From assembly GCA_964585635.1 (NCBI GenBank), contig CAZPEV010000102.1, positions 1 to 11,819 of the forward strand: DNA of 11,819 nucleotides. The letters run 5' to 3'. The notes under the pieces were generated by a model. It searched no databases, was not told the DNA's origin, and saw only the letters and a program-made list of their open reading frames with translations. This document shows, piece after piece, positions 1-5,134 of this stretch (positions within the stretch are counted from its first letter, which is position 1; each line of letters opens with the position of its first letter). The position numbers were made by a program, and so were the translations under genes. Source of the DNA: CAZPEV01 sp964585635. GTDB lineage: Bacteria > Zixibacteria > MSB-5A5 > GN15 > JAAZOE01.

Positions 1-237
1 AAGATGATCGCGTACCTTCCACTGCGACCGGGGAAGGTGAATCTGAATAAATATCAGGCGCCCGCTGTTGTCGGTCTGCAGTGACACCTGAGGAGAATCG
101 AGATACGAGAAAAAGCGGCCGGACGGATAGAGGGGGACATATAGGGAATCCTCTTCCACCTGATAAAAACCCTGACTGAATAGCGTTTCTTCGGCTGGGG
201 TTTTTATCAAAAGCTTTGGTCCGAGATCGTCGCTCAC
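1..237 (-). CDS. Unknown protein, N-terminal 79 codons (3' end outside window)
   Basis: An open frame runs from GTG at 237 on the minus strand to the left edge with no stop, so the gene is truncated by the window. The GTG overlaps the TGA of cpoB (GTGA, 4 nt), the same coupling seen elsewhere in this operon. An AGAGG lies directly against the GTG, too close to be a textbook ribosome site, so coupled reinitiation is likely; a TTG ten codons in is an alternative start. The visible protein begins MSDDLGPKLL, has no signal peptide or membrane segment, and is rich in alternating hydrophobic residues (for example RLIFIQIHLP) suggesting beta strands. I do not recognise the family. Position as the last visible gene of the tol-pal-cpoB operon is the only hint of function. 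Confidence 0.6.
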   Translation of the reverse strand, partial: MSDDLGPKLLIKTPAEETLFSQGFYQVEEDSLYVPLYPSGRFFSYLDSPQVSLQTDNSGRLIFIQIHLPRSQWKVRDHL

Positions 238-1040
238 CTCTTTTTCGGCTCTTTTTGCCATGCGTCGACTTTGTCTCTCACCCGTTCGTACTCAACCGTG
301 CCGGGAAAGTCCTTCTTCAGTACCAAAAAGTACTCCATGGCCTTTTGCTCGTTCCCCAATTCCTCATAACATCGGCCCAGCTTGAAATACGCCTTCGGCC
401 GCATCTCCGACTGGGGATACTGCTTTAGCAGGCGGTTGTATTCCTCACTGGCCCGCTGGAACTGCTTCATTTCGTAATAGGCCTCGGCGATCCAGTACTG
501 GCTGTTGTCCGCCATGTCGCTTCCCTGGCAGTATTTGAGATAATCCGAAAAACCGGAGACGGCCAATTCATATTGGCCGCGCTTCATGTCTTTGAAAGCA
601 TTATCCCAGAGGTTGCGGCAATTGACGGTGGCGGCGGTGCCGGTGTCGGCCGGGTTTGTCGCCGAACTGTCCGGAATCGTCGCCGCAGCCGGAGCCCGAG
701 GGGGGCCGGACTCGCCGATTCGACCGGACATCTGATAAACCAACTGCTGGAGGTCGCTGAATTGGCTCTGCATCTGCACGACCTGCGCCAGGAGGTCGTC
801 AAAGGAGGTCTTTATCTCCGCGCGGCCTTGACTGTTTTGATCGTTGCCGCTGGTCAGCAGGGAATCGATTCGAGCCAGCCTGACATCGAGCAGTCGCTGG
901 TCGGTTCGCATCTGCTTGACCGACTCATCGATCTGCAGCAGATCCTGCTTGGTGGCGCATCCGCCCAGGGCCAGGAGCGCCAGTGCCAGGGATACCGCCC
1001 CAAGGCGGCATCCCTGACCATGTATGCATCTTGCGGCCAT
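234..1040 (-). CDS. cpoB: Tol-Pal accessory TPR protein CpoB/YbgF, predicted lipoprotein
   Basis: 268 residues. In enterobacteria CpoB (YbgF) is a periplasmic protein that binds TolA and links outer-membrane constriction with peptidoglycan synthesis. Seen here: an N-terminal hydrophobic stretch (about residues 13-27) ending ALGGC with Cys28 as a plausible lipidation site; a predicted coiled coil around residues 32-107 (heptad-like, rich in L, Q, D and R); a Pro/Ala/Thr linker about 112-140; then three TPR-like units about 143-262 (NLWDNAFK, QYWIAEAYYEMKQF and KAYFKLGRCYEELG), typical of the YbgF C-terminal domain. The length matches the family (E. coli about 263). It lies 11 nt after pal and its stop overlaps the next gene. 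The lipobox is not ideal (Gly at -2), but lipidation is more likely than type I cleavage; E. coli CpoB is soluble. The ribosome site before the ATG is weak. Confidence 0.9.
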   Translation of the reverse strand: MAARCIHGQGCRLGAVSLALALLALGGCATKQDLLQIDESVKQMRTDQRLLDVRLARIDSLLTSGNDQNSQGRAEIKTSFDDLLAQVVQMQSQFSDLQQLVYQMSGRIGESGPPRAPAAATIPDSSATNPADTGTAATVNCRNLWDNAFKDMKRGQYELAVSGFSDYLKYCQGSDMADNSQYWIAEAYYEMKQFQRASEEYNRLLKQYPQSEMRPKAYFKLGRCYEELGNEQKAMEYFLVLKKDFPGTVEYERVRDKVDAWQKEPKKR

Positions 1041-1051
1041 ACCAATGCACT

Positions 1052-1570
1052 TTATTGGCGAGTGATGCGGAACTCGGCGCGGCGGTTCTTCGACCAGACC
1101 TCTTCGCCGGTTCCCTGAACGGCGGGCCGTTCCTTACCATAACTGATGGTCTCGATCCGATCAGCCGGGACGCCCAGGTTGACCAGGTAGTTTTTGACCG
1201 AATTTGCCCGTCGATCACCCAGGGCCATGTTGTATTCGACCGTTCCGCGCTCATCGCAATGGCCTTCGATCTTGATGGCCAGCGTGGGGGTTTTCTTCAG
1301 AATTTCAGCATTCATATTGAGCGCCGCTTTCTGGTCATCCCGCACGTTGTACTTGTCAAAATCAAAATAGATCGTCCGGAATTCGCTCTCCATGACCTCT
1401 ACCTTGGCCGGCGGCGGTGGTGGTGGCGGTGGTGGCGGCGGCGGCGGTGGTGGTGGCGTGGTATCGACAACCTTTACCGGTTCTTCTTTGGGCGGCGGCG
1501 GCTTCTTGCCACAGCCGTAGGCCAGGATCATGGCTATGATCAGGCCCGCAATAAGCAAAATCTTCTTCAT
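1052..1570 (-). CDS. pal: Peptidoglycan-associated outer-membrane lipoprotein Pal
   Basis: 172 residues. Pal is anchored in the outer membrane by lipid and binds diaminopimelate in peptidoglycan through an OmpA-like domain; TolB and TolA control its mobility. The start is ATG at 1570, six nt after a perfect AGGAGG; a TTG one codon upstream (1573) also fits the frame but is only 3 nt from that site. The signal peptide MKKILLIAG... ends in LAYGC, a clear lipobox with Cys20. Residues 39-54 are sixteen consecutive prolines. The OmpA-like domain fills about residue 64 to the end, with YFDFD near its start and the Pal hallmark GHCDERGTVEYNMALGDRRA at about 103-122; the Asp and the RR pair belong to the peptidoglycan-binding set in this family. 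It is separated from tolB by 116 nt that contain a promoter-like sequence, and followed by cpoB after 11 nt. Confidence 0.96.
   Translation of the reverse strand: MKKILLIAGLIIAMILAYGCGKKPPPPKEEPVKVVDTTPPPPPPPPPPPPPPPPAKVEVMESEFRTIYFDFDKYNVRDDQKAALNMNAEILKKTPTLAIKIEGHCDERGTVEYNMALGDRRANSVKNYLVNLGVPADRIETISYGKERPAVQGTGEEVWSKNRRAEFRITRQ
1409..1456 (-). repeat. CCN triplet tract encoding 16 prolines in Pal
   Basis: Sixteen uninterrupted proline codons (a mixture of CCG and CCA, minus strand) form a 48-bp low-complexity tract. It sits between the lipidated N-terminus and the OmpA domain, so it should form a stiff polyproline-II spacer. Translation through such a run normally depends on elongation factor P. 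The codon mix, not a single repeated triplet, argues that the length is held by selection and is less prone to slippage. Confidence 0.9.
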
Positions 1571-1629
1571 CAACGTCCTCCTTGGAAATCTTCCAATATT
1601 GATTGCATTCCGTTCTCTGTTGTTCAGAC

Positions 1630-1672
1630 ACTATACAAAGCCCGTCAAGTCAAATCAACTAAATTTTTTTGC
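1630..1672 (-). promoter_or_regulatory. Predicted sigma-70-type promoter for pal-cpoB with A-tract upstream element
   Basis: On the minus strand TTGATT (1658-1653) and TATAGT (1635-1630) are separated by exactly 17 nt. Directly upstream of the -35 lies an A7T3 run (about 1671-1661) that resembles an UP element. Transcription would start near 1623, giving a leader of roughly 50 nt before the pal ATG with its AGGAGG at 1582-1577. The 116-nt spacer is clearly more AT-rich than its surroundings. E. coli also transcribes part of the tol-pal cluster from an internal promoter. Prediction from sequence only. Confidence 0.6.
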
Positions 1673-1686
1673 GAGGGCGCCGAAAA

Positions 1687-2991
1687 CTACCGGCCGTGGC
1701 CGGACCAGGCCGGATTGGAATTTCCGCCGCCGGTGGTCAGCCGCCTCTCTTCGTTTCCGAACCGATCCATGATGTAGATTTCCTTGGAGCCGGTCCGGGT
1801 GGACGAAAATATGATATGATTGCCGTCGGGCGACCAGTGGGGATTTTCGTTGTTTCCCAACTCGGTCAAGACCCGGAAATTTTCACCGGTGACGTCGATG
1901 GTGCAGATATTGAAGCGACCATCGACCCGGCTGAGAAAGACGATCTTATCCCCTTGCGGCGACCAGTCCGGGGAGTCGTTATAGTTTCCCTCATACGTCA
2001 GACGCCGGACGTTGACGCCATCCTTGTCCATGACATAGAGTTGGGGATTGCCGGTGCGGTCTGAGGTGAAGGCGATTTCGTTGCCGGTCGGCGACCAGCA
2101 GGGGCCGGACTCAATCGCCAGGGTATAGGTCAGGCGGGCCTTGATCTTGCCGGACCGCTCCAGGAGATAAATCTCCGGATTTCCATCCCGCGACAGGGTG
2201 CAAGCGATCAGCTTATTATCGGGCGACACCCGCGCCGCGGCGTTGATGCCGGGGTAGGCGGCCAACAGATCCACCTTGCCGGTGACCAGATCGTATTCAA
2301 ACAACTGCGGGTCGCCCTTCATGTACGAAGTAAAGAGAATCTTGCGATCATCGGGGGAAAATGACGGCGACAGGTTGATTGATCCGTTGCTCGTCAACTG
2401 GTAGATGTTGGCGGCATCGTAGTCGCTGAGGTAAAGCTCTTTGTTTCCCGTACGGCTGGACACGAAGCAGACGCGGGTGTCGAAAATCCCCTGCTCCCCG
2501 GTCAGGTAATAGATAATCTCATTGGCGATCTTGTGCGCCAGCAGCCGATGATTGGACGAGGGAGCCTGGAACGATCCCCGCGCGAATTCCCGACCACTGG
2601 AGGCGTCGATCAGTTTATAGCGCACGGCCACGGAACCGCCGGAGAATTCCCCCTCTCCCCGGACGACATATTTGACTCCGAGTTGACTCCATCCCAAGAG
2701 CGTCATCGTGGTCATTTCCATATGGCGCATATAGAATGAATCAGCGGCGATGACCTCATGAAAGGGGGAGAAGTCGAGGTCGGCCCGCACGACCTCGCCG
2801 ATCCGGGCCAGCACCAGGGAATCGGCGGCCGACAGCCGTGAGCTGTCCTTGACGGTGAAATCCTCGACCGCCAACCGGGTGATTTCCACCCCTCGTTTGG
2901 GATCGAGCCGGCCGACATAATCGCGAACCTGCGCCCGGATCAGGGGGGCGCAGGCCAACGCCAGACAAATGAAAGTGAGCGTTTTTTTCAT
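1687..2991 (-). CDS. tolB: Tol-Pal system beta-propeller protein TolB
   Basis: 434 residues from ATG at 2991 (E. coli about 430). TolB is a soluble periplasmic protein that binds Pal and is pulled by TolA. The N-terminus MKKTLTF... is a signal peptide of about 20 residues, probably cut after LIRA. Residues about 21-165 form the alpha/beta domain. The rest is a six-bladed PD40/WD40-like propeller with the repeating TolB signature: phrases such as FSPDDRKI, WSPTGNEIAFTSDRTGNPQLY, WSPQGDKI and WSPDGNHIIFSSTRTGSKEIY, each followed by a strand ending in RLT or similar. A TTG at 2997 overlaps the tolA stop (TTGA) and is an alternative start; ATG is preferred because it begins the signal peptide, 2 nt after the tolA stop. 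No strong ribosome site is seen, so translation is probably coupled to tolA. Confidence 0.95.
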   Translation of the reverse strand: MKKTLTFICLALACAPLIRAQVRDYVGRLDPKRGVEITRLAVEDFTVKDSSRLSAADSLVLARIGEVVRADLDFSPFHEVIAADSFYMRHMEMTTMTLLGWSQLGVKYVVRGEGEFSGGSVAVRYKLIDASSGREFARGSFQAPSSNHRLLAHKIANEIIYYLTGEQGIFDTRVCFVSSRTGNKELYLSDYDAANIYQLTSNGSINLSPSFSPDDRKILFTSYMKGDPQLFEYDLVTGKVDLLAAYPGINAAARVSPDNKLIACTLSRDGNPEIYLLERSGKIKARLTYTLAIESGPCWSPTGNEIAFTSDRTGNPQLYVMDKDGVNVRRLTYEGNYNDSPDWSPQGDKIVFLSRVDGRFNICTIDVTGENFRVLTELGNNENPHWSPDGNHIIFSSTRTGSKEIYIMDRFGNEERRLTTGGGNSNPAWSGHGR

Positions 2992-2993
2992 AT

Positions 2994-3680
2994 TCAATTC
3001 GGTTGATAGGGAAATTCCAGGTGAATGCCGATGACGTCTTCTCCGAAATCAGCCGGCAGGGGCGGCAGCGGCGAGGAAACCTGTACCGCCCGCAGGCAGG
3101 CGCGGTCGAAGGCCGCCACTCCTGATGGCTTTTCTATCTTGGAATCCAGCACCGTCCCGGTTCGCATCACCTGAAAATAGATTATGCAGGACAGCGCTTG
3201 GTTGGCCGCCACCGGATTGGACCAATTCTGCTGGATTTTCCCGAAGGCCTGGACGAAGAAATAGGGGTAATCAAAGCCGGCATTATCCACCAGGACCGTG
3301 CCAAACGCCGTTCCCGGACCAGCCAGATCGCTGGCCGAGGTTCCCTCCTGCTGGCCGGCGATTCCTTTGTAACCGGTATCGGTGTGCCGGATCGGCTTGG
3401 CCGGCTCTTTCCTTTTGTCCTTCTTCACCGCCGACTCCGGAGTTTTGAGAGGCACCGCGGCTTGATCCTCTCCGGCCGGTTTGGGAATGACAATTTCCCT
3501 CGTCTTGTTCTTCAGCAAATCCGGATTCCCCAGCGGCGGCAAGGTGATAATATTCACCGAAATCGCATCCATTTTGGAGTGCAGGGCAATCGTGAACGGG
3601 TTGAGCATCAGCACCAGCAGGATCAACCCGATATGCAACCCCACCGAAAACGTCAGGTCCCGACCCGAAATTTCCATCAT
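2994..3680 (-). CDS. tolA: TolA-like energy transducer with TonB/TolA C-terminal domain
   Basis: 228 residues. The protein spans the inner membrane once (about residues 10-29, FSVGLHIGLILLVLMLN) and carries force from TolQ-TolR to TolB/Pal. A linker of about 60-135 is rich in K, P, E and G. The C-terminal domain, about 137-226, has the TonB/TolA pattern: YFFVQAFGKIQQNW, then a strand with a V.RTG motif, then GVAAFDRACLRAV and a final strand IGIHLEFPY. It lacks the long Ala/Lys-rich helical domain of E. coli TolA (421 residues), as in many non-proteobacterial homologues. Its ATG overlaps the tolR stop (ATGA) and the next codon is also ATG; a GGAAGAAG precedes it. The operon position makes TolA more likely than a TonB for iron uptake. 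Confidence 0.88.
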   Translation of the reverse strand: MMEISGRDLTFSVGLHIGLILLVLMLNPFTIALHSKMDAISVNIITLPPLGNPDLLKNKTREIVIPKPAGEDQAAVPLKTPESAVKKDKRKEPAKPIRHTDTGYKGIAGQQEGTSASDLAGPGTAFGTVLVDNAGFDYPYFFVQAFGKIQQNWSNPVAANQALSCIIYFQVMRTGTVLDSKIEKPSGVAAFDRACLRAVQVSSPLPPLPADFGEDVIGIHLEFPYQPN

Positions 3681-4099
3681 TTCTTCTTCCGCGCGGCTTT
3701 GTCTTCCACCGGAGAGGTAATCAGCCCCAGGTAGTCGATGCCCATGGTTTTCAGGCGCGATATGACATCAACCACCGTGGCGTAGACCACGCCGCTATCG
3801 GCGCGTATGTAGACCGAGGAGGTGTTCTTGTTCTTGAGAACGTCGTCAAGGCGCTTCTCAAAATCCGGCAACTTGACCCAGACGTCGTTGATGAAGACGC
3901 CCCCTTTTCTGTCGATGGTCAGCACAACCCCTTCGCCCAGTTGGTCTTGCGCGGCTACCTTGGTCTTGGGCAGATTGACGTCGATCATCGACTGCAGCAT
4001 CGGCGCCGTGATCATAAAAATAATCAAGAGCACGAGCACGACGTCGACCAGGTTGGTGACGTTGATATCGGCCATATGGCGATAATGGCGCTTGATCAC
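3677..4099 (-). CDS. tolR: Tol-Pal motor subunit TolR (ExbD/TolR family)
   Basis: 140 residues. TolR forms, with TolQ, the proton channel that energises TolA. The short cytoplasmic start (MIKRHYRHMADINVTN) leads into one membrane helix, about residues 17-34, with the pattern LVDVVLVLLIIFMITAPM. Asp19 in this helix corresponds to the essential protonatable Asp of TolR/ExbD (Asp23 in E. coli TolR). A periplasmic ExbD-like domain follows with VDLP-like NLPKTK, a VYIRADSGVVYATVVDVISRL-type segment typical of the family, and a lysine-rich tail. The start is GTG, overlapping the tolQ stop (GTGA), with AAGGA nine nt upstream; the ATG at 4075 would leave only two residues before the conserved INVTN and is less likely. 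Confidence 0.95.
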   Translation of the reverse strand: MIKRHYRHMADINVTNLVDVVLVLLIIFMITAPMLQSMIDVNLPKTKVAAQDQLGEGVVLTIDRKGGVFINDVWVKLPDFEKRLDDVLKNKNTSSVYIRADSGVVYATVVDVISRLKTMGIDYLGLITSPVEDKAARKKK

Positions 4100-4821
4100 C
4101 GGTAGCTATCCTTCTTAAGCTGGGCCAAAAGCTCCAGGCTGAAATTGCCGGCCTCGTCGGCAATATATTTCAGCTTGTTGTTGGCCCAATTGTAACCAAT
4201 GACCGCGGGAATGGCCGCGGCCAGGCCGACGATGGTCGCCAAAAGCGCCTCGGCGATCCCCGGTGCCACTACAGTCAGCGAAGCCGAGCCTCGTTCGCCG
4301 ATCGACCAAAACGAATTCATGACTCCCACCACCGTCCCTAACAGGCCCAGAAACGGCGCGGCATTGGCGGTGGTGGCCAGAAAGACAACGTATCTTTCCA
4401 ACTTGATCGTTTCCTCGGCCACGCTCTTGTCCAGGATCAGACTCAACGTCCGGAAGTCGTTTTCCTCCAGCCGCCGCCCGGGATCGCCCGGATTGGCGCC
4501 GGCGTTTTTGGCCTCGGCGATGGCCCTGGCCTCCTCGATTCCGGCGGCATAGATGGCCGCCAGCGGCGTCAGCCGGAAGTTCCTGGTCTGCAACAGCAGG
4601 TCCGAGGCCTGCCGCGAGCGATTAAGCAGCGCCTCGAACTTCTTGGACTGATCGTTAACCTCTTTGAACAGCCGGTACTTGTTGATCATGATTCCCCACG
4701 AGACCAACGACATGATGATCAAAACGGAGTAGATCAACAGGTTGAAAAACGATGAATGGAGCAGAATATCCCAGATGCCCCCTGAGAAGAGGGCCAGCAC
4801 GGCTGTCATGATTGGCTGCAT
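4096..4821 (-). CDS. tolQ: Tol-Pal motor subunit TolQ (MotA/TolQ/ExbB family)
   Basis: 241 residues (E. coli TolQ 230). TolQ is the three-helix inner-membrane stator protein surrounding TolR. Hydrophobic segments: about 25-46 (NLLIYSVLIIMSLVSW), about 144-172 containing the family signature APFLGLLGTVVGVMNSF, and about 188-211 (AEALLATIVGLAAAIPAVIG). Thr163 and Thr196 align with the conserved pore threonines of TolQ/ExbB. A large cytoplasmic loop lies between helices 1 and 2. The first gene of the operon, divergent from the GlmL-family gene; no ybgC thioesterase gene precedes it as in E. coli. An alternative ATG lies four codons in, at 4809. Confidence 0.95.
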   Translation of the reverse strand: MQPIMTAVLALFSGGIWDILLHSSFFNLLIYSVLIIMSLVSWGIMINKYRLFKEVNDQSKKFEALLNRSRQASDLLLQTRNFRLTPLAAIYAAGIEEARAIAEAKNAGANPGDPGRRLEENDFRTLSLILDKSVAEETIKLERYVVFLATTANAAPFLGLLGTVVGVMNSFWSIGERGSASLTVVAPGIAEALLATIVGLAAAIPAVIGYNWANNKLKYIADEAGNFSLELLAQLKKDSYR

Positions 4822-4878
4822 CGCGTCCCTACCAGTCCCATTTCAATATGTTTTACACTCAACGGCATAATACGACGG

Positions 4879-4893
4879 GTCGGCCACGCCGAC
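4879..4893. promoter_or_regulatory. Perfect palindrome, possible operator or leader hairpin
   Basis: GTCGGC and GCCGAC are perfect inverted arms around a 3-nt centre. The site lies just downstream of the predicted start of tol transcription (near 4897), so it could be a repressor operator or a stable hairpin at the 5' end of the tol mRNA. No T-run follows on either strand, so it is not a normal terminator. A second weak -10-like TATTAT lies at 4872-4867. Confidence 0.35.
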
Positions 4894-4903
4894 TAAACAA
4901 ATT

Positions 4904-4932
4904 ATCTTATCGCCGCAAGCCGCGCCGGTCAA
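4904..4932 (-). promoter_or_regulatory. Predicted sigma-70-type promoter of the tolQRAB operon
   Basis: On the minus strand TTGACC (4932-4927, five of six consensus bases) and TAAGAT (4909-4904) are 17 nt apart; GATAAT begins 3 nt further on and overlaps it as an alternative -10. A short T-run precedes the -35. The start point would be near 4897, giving a leader of about 75 nt that includes the palindrome at 4879-4893. Prediction only. Confidence 0.45.
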
Positions 4933-5026
4933 CAAAAACCGCAGCGTCAAAGGCTAATGTATCCGTCGGCGGAAGCCTGGCCGGGCGAGGCAGGAATGGT
5001 CACGGGCCGCCGTCATTAGATTTCGA

Positions 5027-5055
5027 TGGACAAGATGGCCGCCCACGGGTATATT
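5027..5055 (+). promoter_or_regulatory. Predicted sigma-70-type promoter of the GlmL-family operon
   Basis: TGGACA (5027-5032, five of six) and TATATT (5050-5055, five of six) are separated by 17 nt. Transcription would begin near 5062, leaving a leader of about 73 nt before the ATG at 5135. It is the best-matching plus-strand element in the divergent region. Prediction only. Confidence 0.5.
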
Positions 5056-5134
5056 TCTAATCTTTGCTATCCCTTTCGGGCGGCGCGTCGGCCGGGCTTC
5101 CCAGGGGATGCACGCATAAACGTTAGTCTGCGAG

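Larger units (their letters stand above)
4822..5134. other. Divergent intergenic region, no gene seen
   Basis: This 313-nt stretch separates the tol operon from the GlmL-type operon. It is AT-richer than the coding DNA. It holds promoter-like elements for both directions (separate entries), one perfect palindrome, and one imperfect hairpin at 4976-4994 (CCTGGCC, 6-nt loop, GGCAGG with one bulged G). The open frames crossing it have unnatural composition and continue as antisense shadows of real genes. No tRNA or recognisable riboswitch was seen. Confidence 0.7.

Noticed and set aside
983..1777. Long plus-strand open frame of 264 codons
   Set aside because: It is antisense to pal, which has a lipobox and an OmpA domain. 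The apparent Trp/Arg-rich repeat is just the complement of the proline tract.
4812..5060. Plus-strand 82-codon open frame in the divergent intergenic region
   Set aside because: Very basic, low-hydrophobicity translation without motifs, overlaps the tolQ start and both promoters, and has no ribosome site.
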